From Bacilli bacterium (lineage in GTDB: Bacteria > Bacillota_I > Bacilli_A > RFN20 > CAG-826), in assembly GCA_024408335.1 (NCBI GenBank), contig JAKSVB010000003.1, forward strand, positions 59,003-123,002: 64,000 bases of DNA, written 5' to 3'. Under the pieces are notes generated by a model. That model searched no databases, was not told the DNA's origin, and saw nothing but the letters and a program-made list of their open reading frames with translations. The position numbers and the translations under genes were made by a program. The first letter of the stretch is position 1. Every line of letters starts with the position of its first letter. Below, in pieces: positions 36,701-42,947 of the stretch.

Positions 36701-37073
36701 TAACTAATTCGTTTCCTGTGTTGTCCTTGTAGAAAGTGAGATCCGTTTCTGGGTTTTCTCCTCTTGTGTCGTTAGGGTGATCTGGATCAAAACCCAAAAC
36801 AAAGTATCTACTTTGGGAGAAAACGCCTAAGTTTTGAAGACGGCAAAGATTGTAGAAGTGAATAGGCCTTGAAATGACAAAAGGGTCTTCAGATGTTCCT
36901 GAGCCCTTTTGAAAATATGAACGGAGGGAAACTTCTCCTCCAACGGTGTCGATGTCTCCGCTTTTTTGATACAAAGCAGTCGTAACATAAGCGCTAAAGC
37001 CGACTGTGGCCGCCAGTAGCGAAGCCATCATAAGCGTTCCGACAGTGTAAATACGTTGTCTGCGGGACCTCAT
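33714..37073 (-). CDS. Giant GLUG-like surface protein with two FVGDGS domains
   Basis: A 1119-residue protein with an N-terminal hydrophobic segment (IYTVGTLMMASLLAATVGFSAYV) and no lipobox. Residues about 50-180 hold a beta-helix/GLUG-like region: KGSGTSEDPFVISRPIHFYNL, then GSPFYGNFDGQGLAIKNL. Two FVGDGS-type domains follow (FVGDGSTLEFTL near 495 and FTGNGSVREFDL near 805). The start codon overlaps the stop of the upstream gene (TAATG), indicating coupled translation. It is paralogous to the protein at 54533-58471 (same GxGTxxxPFVI...PIHxYNL...YNLxxLQxLG arrangement). No C-terminal anchor seen. Confidence 0.72.
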   Translation of the reverse strand: MRSRRQRIYTVGTLMMASLLAATVGFSAYVTTALYQKSGDIDTVGGEVSLRSYFQKGSGTSEDPFVISRPIHFYNLCRLQNLGVFSQSRYFVLGFDPDHPNDTRGENPETDLTFYKDNTGNELVNDHTLDMNPVYEDFGLSSIASIGNEGSPFYGNFDGQGLAIKNLKMSSTPEDVGVFGYTYPGSSVHDLYLIDPKITDDGYETNAIISPMYSDPESIDVSNLVTWNEGQTIHENGSEPITATAPGRNAIVSFANVNPKVNVTARIPSLASQFPGVTYQWRSSSPLLSIPEDNAGVIENLPFNSYLLDESDDRFIEDYAPFVNSESGATFHIRLTLVASATTEDGLHYSKVLSTYLVAIHHNVDSLGTSSYSYQVIKDKVEDDTNGLTQYAHGANIGLLCGHAEGGFINCFVYGGRISLNNQRAGIAPIAQESEMGLVGELGTSSNASILPIQDFQKDNDTGVLNFSKIYEDIAGGTHTAISGTSYYRYTPGEHKEKFVGDGSTLEFTLNYVPQNINYVTINGVETTAYTPYGALLTFDTAPAVGKEIEVYYSSDSSEKFDEYLLNNQLGGNNKFYATDNDNTVDFIGKKVVEDTATDKRRGLGVFSLNTSPVDSNTNDTYFNRMGEFVIARDNSVNQSQTFNDFYYTTAEFNADMDGDGVPTYEDVYGWHGSYKTRVDNNHTNLAEYHINQPYKFPDNVSPTTWNPYFERYFNYNIHCSLTEDSTTSNYFYNTNSDFLSSYFKYKLIDSTGTAPSPGEPTFGVFVRNVNPETGNEKPITSFDSVLAVTEDENNRFDSFNSQSTEIFTGNGSVREFDLKRIPIGNPTVSINGQSTTAFTYRNGRITFNSSPENNSEIRVSYTQQNPAQTVVFSIKNDVGANITIFASSTSTTGDYVGIYKANRTDLFSTSANSNVTSKPDYAMYLPYYTGPDTANDPCFHYYDYDYESGNTSRSATDVKVAQNRLYAHTFYLPKGEYIVSSPEGTAQLVYLCAQGQNGRGNTGLGKPTGVNSIQDIDFIAKSDDPKTYTRNTSGHVLDTGLINIRCYFAFYSSWDNSATSVPGANDLVISTSLLDTRPQVDITSGSNLTYFLADNSNLNACSFNGSRFNKQFYEYRRP

Positions 37074-38071
37074 TATTTGACTCCTTGCTTAACGCCGAAT
37101 GAGAGTGAGTAGTCTTTGTCTAGGCTGAATGTGTCGCCAAGATTTCTTGCTGAGAAGAAATTGAAGACTCCATCGCTAGAGGCTAAGGCGTAGTCATAGT
37201 CGATATTGACGTAGAACGTATAGCTTTTTGTCGTTACTGAGGAAGGCCTATCTTCTTCAAGAGGCATATCGGTAATTGTTAATCTGTTTTGGCGAGATGC
37301 AAATTTTTCGTGGTCTTCAAGTGACTTGATTTCGGAAAGTCTCTTTACTGAGTGCCAAAGTGTCGAATAGTTAACGACGATTCTTGCATTGTTAGCTGGA
37401 GCAGCATCGAAAGTAATGGTTTTCTCTGAAAGAGTGTAGTTCGTGGTCTCTACTCCATTAACGGTAACGCTAGAAACGCCGCTAGGGACGCTTTCAATTT
37501 CGAATGATGTCTTGCTTCCATCTCCAACGAATGTTTTCTCAACTAATGAGTCATCGAGAAGAGGCTCGACCTCTTCGCTTGAGAACATGTCGAAGTGAAG
37601 GTAATCGGAGATACGCTGAGCGCCTTTCTTGCTTGGGACAAAGGAGTCATAGACTCTTTCTGCGTATAAGTAGATGTTGGTCGATGTTGAAAAAGTCACC
37701 TCAAAAGTGAATTCCAAAACGATGTTGGTATTTAGGCTCGATATGCCATCTTGCGAAACGGTGTCTTGGATCGTTAGGAAAGCAGGGTCAAGCGAGTTCA
37801 TGTTGTTGGTGCTTAAGACTGCTTTTGCTTCACCTGGCGAGAGGTAGTCGATGATGTTTGTATCACGACCCTCTGAATCTTTGTAAGCTGGGAAGACGTA
37901 TTTGTATATTGATTGATTTGTGACTGTTAGGTTTAAGGATGATGCGTCAACTTTGATCTCCTCGATTGCGGTGTTGTTGACAATCCACGCTAAAGTCATA
38001 GTAGAAAAAGAGCCTACCGCCAGGATTCCGCAAAGGAATAAACCGATGTAAAAATATGGTTTTCTCTTCAT
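37073..38071 (-). CDS. TasA/SipW-type surface protein with one FVGDGS domain
   Basis: First gene of the minus-strand surface operon: 332 residues, with N-terminal hydrophobic segment YFYIGLFLCGILAVGSFSTMTLAWIVNN that ends in the LAWxxN variant of the AWFT motif. A beta-rich domain follows (about 45-180). Near residues 183-247 there is one FVGDGS-type domain (FVGDGSKTSFEI, VNGVETTNYTL, ITFDAAPANNARIVVNY). Its C-terminus is a further extracellular part, with no sorting signal. It is similar in length and layout to the protein at 53691-54536. Preceded by an approximately 330-nt leader holding the riboswitch. Confidence 0.65.
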   Translation of the reverse strand: MKRKPYFYIGLFLCGILAVGSFSTMTLAWIVNNTAIEEIKVDASSLNLTVTNQSIYKYVFPAYKDSEGRDTNIIDYLSPGEAKAVLSTNNMNSLDPAFLTIQDTVSQDGISSLNTNIVLEFTFEVTFSTSTNIYLYAERVYDSFVPSKKGAQRISDYLHFDMFSSEEVEPLLDDSLVEKTFVGDGSKTSFEIESVPSGVSSVTVNGVETTNYTLSEKTITFDAAPANNARIVVNYSTLWHSVKRLSEIKSLEDHEKFASRQNRLTITDMPLEEDRPSSVTTKSYTFYVNIDYDYALASSDGVFNFFSARNLGDTFSLDKDYSLSFGVKQGVK

Positions 38072-38100
38072 CTATTTTGCCCTAATTTTTTTGTTGCTAG

Positions 38101-38134
38101 AAAAAGTCCAGCGCTTTTGATTTTTGGCAGCTGG
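38101..38134 (-). terminator. Riboswitch expression platform: candidate terminator overlapping P1
   Basis: On the minus strand CCAGC (38134-38130) pairs with GCTGG (38112-38108) and is followed by ACTTTTTC. The first arm is the 3' strand of the aptamer's closing helix, so forming this hairpin would destroy the aptamer. This predicts an ON switch: ligand keeps the aptamer folded and prevents termination. The stem is only 5 bp, so the call is moderate. Confidence 0.45.
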
Positions 38135-38200
38135 CTACCCATTAGGGCCCTATAGTTTTGCGTCGCCGGATTCCTCCGGTTTTGCTATTGACAGGTGTAA
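38124..38200 (-). ncRNA. GEMM-I cyclic-dinucleotide riboswitch
   Basis: Read on the minus strand, the sequence contains AATAGCAAAA, a hairpin CCGGA-GGAA-TCCGG with a GNRA tetraloop, then GACGCAAAACTATAGGG and GGGTAGCCAGCTGCC. These are the conserved parts of the GEMM-I (c-di-GMP-I) aptamer: the GCAAA strand, a P2 helix with GNRA loop, GACGCAAA, and the GGTAGC-type 3' strand. It lies in the leader of the surface-protein operon starting at 38071. By alignment to the V. cholerae Vc2 aptamer the base equivalent to G20 is A (AUAGCAAA versus AGGGCAAA); G20A is known to favour cGAMP. Confidence 0.85.
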
Positions 38201-38228
38201 TTTTCCATTTCGAAGTTCGTCTTGTCAA
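38200..38228 (-). promoter_or_regulatory. Promoter of riboswitch leader
   Basis: A perfect TTGACA (38228-38223) and GAAAAT (38205-38200) with 17-nt spacing. The predicted transcript start, about 38193-38195, falls at the 5' edge of the aptamer, which supports the riboswitch call. The -10 is weak. Confidence 0.5.
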
Positions 38229-38368
38229 GTTATTACTTTAGTAATAGGAAGACACGGCGAATCAAAAATGTAAAAAAGTTAGATGCCGTCTAAACTTTAG
38301 AAAAGTAACAAATTTTGTACATTTTTCTAAAAAAGCATAAAGATGAAAAAGTTTCTAATGTCTAAAGG

Positions 38369-38399
38369 CGTTAGTTGTTTTAATATGACATCATATAAA
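38369..38399 (+). promoter_or_regulatory. Promoter of HTH-membrane gene, leaderless
   Basis: TTAGTT (38371-38376) and TATAAA (38394-38399) are 17 nt apart, the latter abutting the ATG. A second possible -10, TAATAT (38381-38386), would leave about 8 nt of leader. No ribosome-binding site exists. The half-site CGTTAGTT is shared with the M6 protease promoter. Confidence 0.4.
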
Positions 38400-38400
38400 T

Positions 38401-39351
38401 ATGAGCAGACAAAGTTATTTCACAGAACAACTTAACTACTACCTTAAGAAAAAAGGTGTATCCAAAGGCGCTTTAGCGGCTGCTTTGGGCTGCTTACCTT
38501 CAATCGTCGAAGCTTGGTTAAAAGGGGAGAGATATCCTGACGATAGAATCCTCAAAGAAATAACCGCCTATTTATGTATCCCAGAAGATAGCTTCGTCGA
38601 GAAAAAAGAAGCTAGTGAAGAAACAGAAGAAAACGGACGCGCCAAAAAGATGATTGCCGTTGGACACTGTGCTAGATGTGGCAAACCTATCTACCAAGAC
38701 GACAAATATGGAATGGGTACCGTCAACCGGAGGGTCAATTTTGAATTCCTCAAAGAACCGATTGAAGAAACCGTATACGAATATAACCCAGACTCGCCTG
38801 GTTACGATTACTTCTGCAAGGCTTGTTGCGACTACCTTATCGAAGAAGAAAAACTTAACTTAGAAAAGAAGAACAAATCTGATCTTAGGCACAAGAAAAA
38901 AATCAAAAATAAGTCGTTTTTGCTGGGATTTTTGACATTTCTCATCGGATTTGTCGTAAGTTTTGCGATTGTCTGGAACCCGTTTAAGTGGTTCCCTTGG
39001 TCATTAGAAACGCCTCATAAAATGCTAATAATCCCCGCCTCAATCCTTCTTGGATATTACGTATTCTCTTTCGTCTTCGTGACTATGAGCGGCAACAACT
39101 TTGTTGGCAAAGGAATAAGGTCGATGGCCAAGGTTCTTTATGTTGATTCGCTAAGTGGCGTATACAAAAGTAACAACAGCGTTCTTCATATGTTCAGCGT
39201 CAAAGCGATGGTTGGTATCGCAATAATGTTAGTTTGCACAATAATCTTTTTACCTATTGCTTTGTTTTTTGGTATATTTGCTATGTTTGCGTGGCCTCAC
39301 TCCGCGAATGTCTTACATAAAGACATTAAGAGGCTAAGCAAAACCGTCTAA
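38401..39351 (+). CDS. HTH / zinc-ribbon / membrane regulator
   Basis: A 316-residue fusion. Residues 1-70 look like an XRE-type helix-turn-helix (LNYYLKKKGVSKGALAAALGCLPSIVEAWLKGERYPDD, then EITAYLCIPEDSF). Residues about 90-150 contain a two-pair cysteine ribbon (CARCGKP and CKACC). The rest has about four hydrophobic segments: SFLLGFLTFLIGFVVSFAIV, LIIPASILLGYYVFSFVFV and MVGIAIMLVCTIIFLPIALFFGIF. The arrangement suggests a membrane-tethered transcription regulator. It is divergent from the riboswitch operon. Which signal and which promoters it reads are unknown. Confidence 0.65.
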   Translation: MSRQSYFTEQLNYYLKKKGVSKGALAAALGCLPSIVEAWLKGERYPDDRILKEITAYLCIPEDSFVEKKEASEETEENGRAKKMIAVGHCARCGKPIYQDDKYGMGTVNRRVNFEFLKEPIEETVYEYNPDSPGYDYFCKACCDYLIEEEKLNLEKKNKSDLRHKKKIKNKSFLLGFLTFLIGFVVSFAIVWNPFKWFPWSLETPHKMLIIPASILLGYYVFSFVFVTMSGNNFVGKGIRSMAKVLYVDSLSGVYKSNNSVLHMFSVKAMVGIAIMLVCTIIFLPIALFFGIFAMFAWPHSANVLHKDIKRLSKTV

Positions 39352-39353
39352 TC

Positions 39354-40544
39354 ATGAACACAAAAAAGAACCCTGGAGTATTTCGCTTATTAACATTCGC
39401 TCTCTACTTTGGAGATTCTTTGTTTTCACCTTTCTTCAGCTTGTATTTCGCAAGTACCTTTCTTTCACAACTCGAAAAGGATATCCTCATTGCCCTTATT
39501 CCATTTTTCTTCTTCGCGGGCAACGTCTTCTTCTCAATGTTTGAGACGTCTTGGAAGAGAAATATCTGGCTCTTAAGAATCATATCTTTGATGGAAGCGG
39601 CGTCTGTTCTCTTATTTGGATTCTGGCAATCATTTTACGTACTTTTGCCTATTACGATCATGGCGGCACTTCATAACTCTTGTCTATTCGGACTCATCGA
39701 TGGAATGGGTGCTGCATCGGCAAAAAGAAACAAGATCCCATTCGCCTCAATTACGGTTTTAGGCGGACCTGGATATATCGCAGGAAGCTTGTTTGGATAC
39801 TTCCTCCACGACAGAATCGGATACACAATCATGTTTGGCGTTTCGGCCGCATTCTTATTCCTTCTTGGGCCTCTCTCCTTCCTTCTTGCCCCAGCAAAAG
39901 AAGAAGAGCAACCAGAGGAAATCGCTCCAGAAGAGAAGAAGACTTATTCATTCTGGAAGAACCCAAATCTTTGGCTCTATTTGATATTCAGCGCCCTCTT
40001 CTTTGGCGCTCTAAATAACTATAATTATATCGTCCCTATTTTCATGAAAGAGGCGGGTTTGTCTGATGGCAAAACGGCTATTTGGACTGTTGTTCGTGTT
40101 TCCGTTGAAGTCGTTGTCATGCTTCTTACTCCAATCTTCATGAAACTGATCAAAAAGCAGAAATACGGACTGATAATAGCTTGTACTTTTGAGATGCTTT
40201 GCATTCTCTTTAACGCCGTGATTCCAAACTTCGAATTAGCCATGTGGCTTGCCTTCATTTCTAGAGGCATAGGTTATGGTTTTGGCCTTGTTGGTATGGT
40301 CTTATTCGCTCAAGAGATCGTTGGCGAAAAGGATTGTCCAAAGGCCGCTACATTATCAAACGGCGTTACCTTCTGTTTCTGTGGCGTTCTCAATCTTTTA
40401 TCTTCGACAATCTACCTTAATATTGGTTTTACAGGATACTTCTTTGTAGTCCTTTCGTTCATGGTTATCGGTGTTTTGTTCTTGCTATTAATCAAGCAAA
40501 AACATAAGGCAAATCCTTCAAAAACCATTACAAATTCCAAATAA
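39354..40544 (+). CDS. MFS-type transporter
   Basis: A 396-residue protein with about twelve hydrophobic segments and a central charged cytoplasmic loop (AKEEEQPEEIAPEEKK near 185-200), as in MFS permeases. The conserved-looking segment is FGLIDGMGAASAKRNKIPFASITVLGGPGYIAGSLFGYFL (about 122-161), resembling the MFS_1-like / oligosaccharide-nucleoside symporter subgroup. Substrate cannot be told. It follows the regulator by 2 nt, so the two are probably one transcript. Confidence 0.7.
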   Translation: MNTKKNPGVFRLLTFALYFGDSLFSPFFSLYFASTFLSQLEKDILIALIPFFFFAGNVFFSMFETSWKRNIWLLRIISLMEAASVLLFGFWQSFYVLLPITIMAALHNSCLFGLIDGMGAASAKRNKIPFASITVLGGPGYIAGSLFGYFLHDRIGYTIMFGVSAAFLFLLGPLSFLLAPAKEEEQPEEIAPEEKKTYSFWKNPNLWLYLIFSALFFGALNNYNYIVPIFMKEAGLSDGKTAIWTVVRVSVEVVVMLLTPIFMKLIKKQKYGLIIACTFEMLCILFNAVIPNFELAMWLAFISRGIGYGFGLVGMVLFAQEIVGEKDCPKAATLSNGVTFCFCGVLNLLSSTIYLNIGFTGYFFVVLSFMVIGVLFLLLIKQKHKANPSKTITNSK

Positions 40545-40546
40545 AA

Positions 40547-42208
40547 TTAGATTTTAGTTATATTGACTGTGATGTTGTTTTCAGTCAAATTGCTGAACGT
40601 TACTCTCCATGGAAAGGTTGCTCCATTATTCATGGTGCTTTGTGATCCATAGACGTAATTAGGGAATGAATTTTTGTATGTCTCGAAATCAAATGTGTCC
40701 CCAGATTTGAAGAGGGAAGAATTGTCGGCGTATAAGCCTAAAGTCTGTCCTTGGACGTTTTGTTTTTCGGTGTCGAAATTTCTCTTTAAGCTAGCGTCCA
40801 TTTGTTGGATGAGACGGTACTTAAGGAAGTTATCTGGAACGGAACTTGGCCTAAGATATTTGCTTGCGTTTTTCTGGTTGTAGGCGCTTGAATTGCTTTG
40901 AGGAATGATTGCAAGATCTCTTTGGCTAGGTGTGAATTCGTTTGCGTATTGAGCGCTAGCTGTTCCGCCTTTAGAAACGGCCATTCTAGCGTCAACGTGG
41001 TAGATACGAACACCGGAGTTAGTAAATCCATTTGGATATGACGAATAACCCTCAAATGAGTCTTTGAAGTTAAGTCCGTCAGGGGTGTAGAACTCCATCA
41101 TGACATATTCATCAAAAGCGTTATCGTGCCAACCGTCTGATGTTGGGAGAATGATTGCCTGGCCTGTTTTGACGCTTGAATCAAGAGTGATGGTTGTGGA
41201 ACCTGAGACAACGTATGGTTTAGTCCAGCCTAAAGCGAACTTGCTCCATGCGTTATGGTCGATGACGTTATAGTCCATCATATCGAGTCCACCCATAGGT
41301 CCATAGTTCTTTTCACCGTTAACACGGTCAGCGACATAGTAGTCATCAAGTCCTAACAAATGTCCAGTTTCGTGAATGTAGGTATGAGAGTCAATCTTGT
41401 TATTTCCATAGCCCGTATACATGAAGTCATATGAGGCCCAGCAATAGTTGAAAGGATTTGGGCTCAAAGCATTGCTCTTTCCTGCCATGTAGTAATCTTT
41501 GTAGTTATATGCCCAGAAAGTTTTACGGTCATATGATGGATCGGTTTTTCCATCAGGGCAGCCATAAATAAGCCAAACGCCATCGATGTAGCCATCTTTG
41601 TCGTTATCGTATTCGGCAAGATTTGTATTGTATTCAGATTTGTACCAAGTGATTGCGTCTTCAAGGATGTTCCATGTTGGATCGAATGCTCCACTAGCTG
41701 TGCTTGAGGTGCCTGGTCTAGCGGTTTGGGAAAGAATCTGGTTTGGATTCATTCCACATTGGTACCATTTTGAGACTGTTCCCTTGATATGAAGGCCACC
41801 GTATGAGGACTTTTCATAGAAAGAACTAACTGATTGCCATTCTGTATCTGAGGATTCTCCAAAGAATGCTTTTTCAATTTTTGCTCTATTTTCCTCTGTC
41901 GCGATGCTGTGGAATCCTGAAATCTCGACTGGGATAACAAGAAGCTTCATGTCTCCAGTGGAACGGAAAGGATAATTGGATGATGAGTCGTGTATGTCTT
42001 CGTAAACGTATTTCGTTTCTGAAGCTTTGAAGTTTTCGCCTTCTTCGATGTAGGAAAGGCCGGCACCAACTTCACCTCTCGTTTTATCGATTGACTGGCT
42101 GATGGTGAGGCTATCTAAAAGATCAAAAAAACCACTAAGGCTACAACTACTTAATGCAATTGACGAAATGGCAACTGCGGAAATACTAAATAAAATTTTT
42201 TTCTTCAT
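40547..42208 (-). CDS. M6-type (immune inhibitor A-like) metalloprotease lipoprotein
   Basis: A 553-residue secreted protein. The signal peptide ends SIALSSCS, a lipobox, so it is a membrane-anchored lipoprotein. The catalytic motif HETGHLLGLDDYY is at residues about 279-291 (zinc-binding HExxH plus downstream Asp), followed by GPMGGLDMMDYN, the M6 signature. A calcium-type segment DNDKDGYIDGVW lies near residue 185. The C-terminal region is beta-rich. M6 proteases of Bacillus degrade host defence proteins, but a role here is inferred. Start is ATG 42208; no Shine-Dalgarno, -10 box 6 nt upstream. Confidence 0.85.
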   Translation of the reverse strand: MKKKILFSISAVAISSIALSSCSLSGFFDLLDSLTISQSIDKTRGEVGAGLSYIEEGENFKASETKYVYEDIHDSSSNYPFRSTGDMKLLVIPVEISGFHSIATEENRAKIEKAFFGESSDTEWQSVSSFYEKSSYGGLHIKGTVSKWYQCGMNPNQILSQTARPGTSSTASGAFDPTWNILEDAITWYKSEYNTNLAEYDNDKDGYIDGVWLIYGCPDGKTDPSYDRKTFWAYNYKDYYMAGKSNALSPNPFNYCWASYDFMYTGYGNNKIDSHTYIHETGHLLGLDDYYVADRVNGEKNYGPMGGLDMMDYNVIDHNAWSKFALGWTKPYVVSGSTTITLDSSVKTGQAIILPTSDGWHDNAFDEYVMMEFYTPDGLNFKDSFEGYSSYPNGFTNSGVRIYHVDARMAVSKGGTASAQYANEFTPSQRDLAIIPQSNSSAYNQKNASKYLRPSSVPDNFLKYRLIQQMDASLKRNFDTEKQNVQGQTLGLYADNSSLFKSGDTFDFETYKNSFPNYVYGSQSTMNNGATFPWRVTFSNLTENNITVNITKI

Positions 42209-42214
42209 AGGTAC

Positions 42215-42246
42215 ATTATACACGTTTTTACGTTAGTTAACTAACG
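42215..42246 (-). promoter_or_regulatory. Leaderless promoter with 16-bp palindrome
   Basis: On the minus strand TTAGTT (42244-42239) and a perfect TATAAT (42220-42215) are 18 nt apart; the start codon follows 6 nt later. The -35 is embedded in the perfect palindrome CGTTAGTTAACTAACG (42231-42246), a plausible operator. Confidence 0.5.
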
Positions 42247-42397
42247 ACTTAAACATTTCGTGAAAATTATAAAATCCCATGCAAATTTGCGATGTTTTTC
42301 TCATTTGGCTCGGTTTTTGCCAGGAAAACTCATAACTAAACCAACGTTCAAGCGAACCCTTGTATAACAAACACCCAAAAATTTTTCAAAAAAGTTG

Positions 42398-42427
42398 TTG
42401 CAATCCTTTCGCGTACACGAGTATAGT
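42398..42427 (+). promoter_or_regulatory. Promoter of rplK operon
   Basis: TTGCAA (42398-42403) and TATAGT (42422-42427) are 18 nt apart, about 100 nt before rplK. The approximately 130 nt between the M6 promoter and here hold no gene that I can see. Confidence 0.5.
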
Positions 42428-42433
42428 ATTATC

Positions 42434-42495
42434 CGCACGCATTCTAACGTGCACAGCGTGGTAGGGTCTTTTGGCGAAGATCCGGCAAGCCACTG
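42434..42495 (+). ncRNA. Structured leader of the rplK-rplA operon
   Basis: Two stems: GCACG/CGTGC (42435-42452), and GTGG/CCAC (42458-42461 with 42490-42493) enclosing GGGTCTT/AAGATCC (42464-42470 with 42477-42483). The second stem has an asymmetric internal loop (UA against GGCAAG), the general shape of the L1-binding mRNA site. L1 is known to repress the L11 operon at such a leader; this assignment is inference. Confidence 0.5.
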
Positions 42496-42525
42496 CATGC
42501 TAATTTCCTAAAAGGAGGAATAACC

Positions 42526-42933
42526 ATGGCAAAAAGAATCGCTAAGGTCCTCAAAATGGAACTCCCAGGCGGAGAAGCCAAACCAGGACCAAAACTCGCT
42601 TCAGCGGGTGTCCAGATGGCTAAATTCTGTACAGACTTCAATGCGAAGACTGCTGACAGAAAGGGTCAAGTTGTCCCTGTCATCATCACAGCTTACGAAG
42701 ACAAGTCATTCGACTTCGTCATCAAAACCAGCCCAGTCGCTGGCTTACTCTTAAAGGCTGCTGGCCTTACCAAAGGCGCTGGCAACCCAAAACAAATCTG
42801 TGGTTCAATCACTCAAGCTCAACTCGAAGAGATTGCAAACTACAAGATGCCAGATCTTAACGCTAACGATATCGAAGCTGCTAAGAAGATCATCGCAGGC
42901 ACTGCCCTTCAAATGGGTATCGAAATCAAGTAA
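42526..42933 (+). CDS. rplK: 50S ribosomal protein L11
   Basis: L11 is the GTPase-centre stalk-base protein. The 135 residues show the N-terminal KMELPGGEAKPGPKLASAGVQMAKFCTDFNAKT (usual PGGKAxPxPPxGPALG variant) and the C-terminal KAAGLTKGAGNPKQICGSITQAQLEEIANYKMPDLN. The N-terminal proline-rich loop reads PGGEAKPGPKLA instead of the more typical PAPPVGPALG, which may affect thiopeptide binding, though that is inference. Ribosome-binding site AAAAGGAGGAATAACC. Confidence 0.95.
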   Translation: MAKRIAKVLKMELPGGEAKPGPKLASAGVQMAKFCTDFNAKTADRKGQVVPVIITAYEDKSFDFVIKTSPVAGLLLKAAGLTKGAGNPKQICGSITQAQLEEIANYKMPDLNANDIEAAKKIIAGTALQMGIEIK

Positions 42934-42947
42934 GGAGGGGACTACTA

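Noticed and set aside
38293..38306. Shared 14-mer AACTTTAGAAAAGT upstream of both surface-protein loci (also 53633-53646)
   Set aside because: In an AT-rich 64-kb window several shared 14-mers are expected by chance, and the positions relative to promoters differ.
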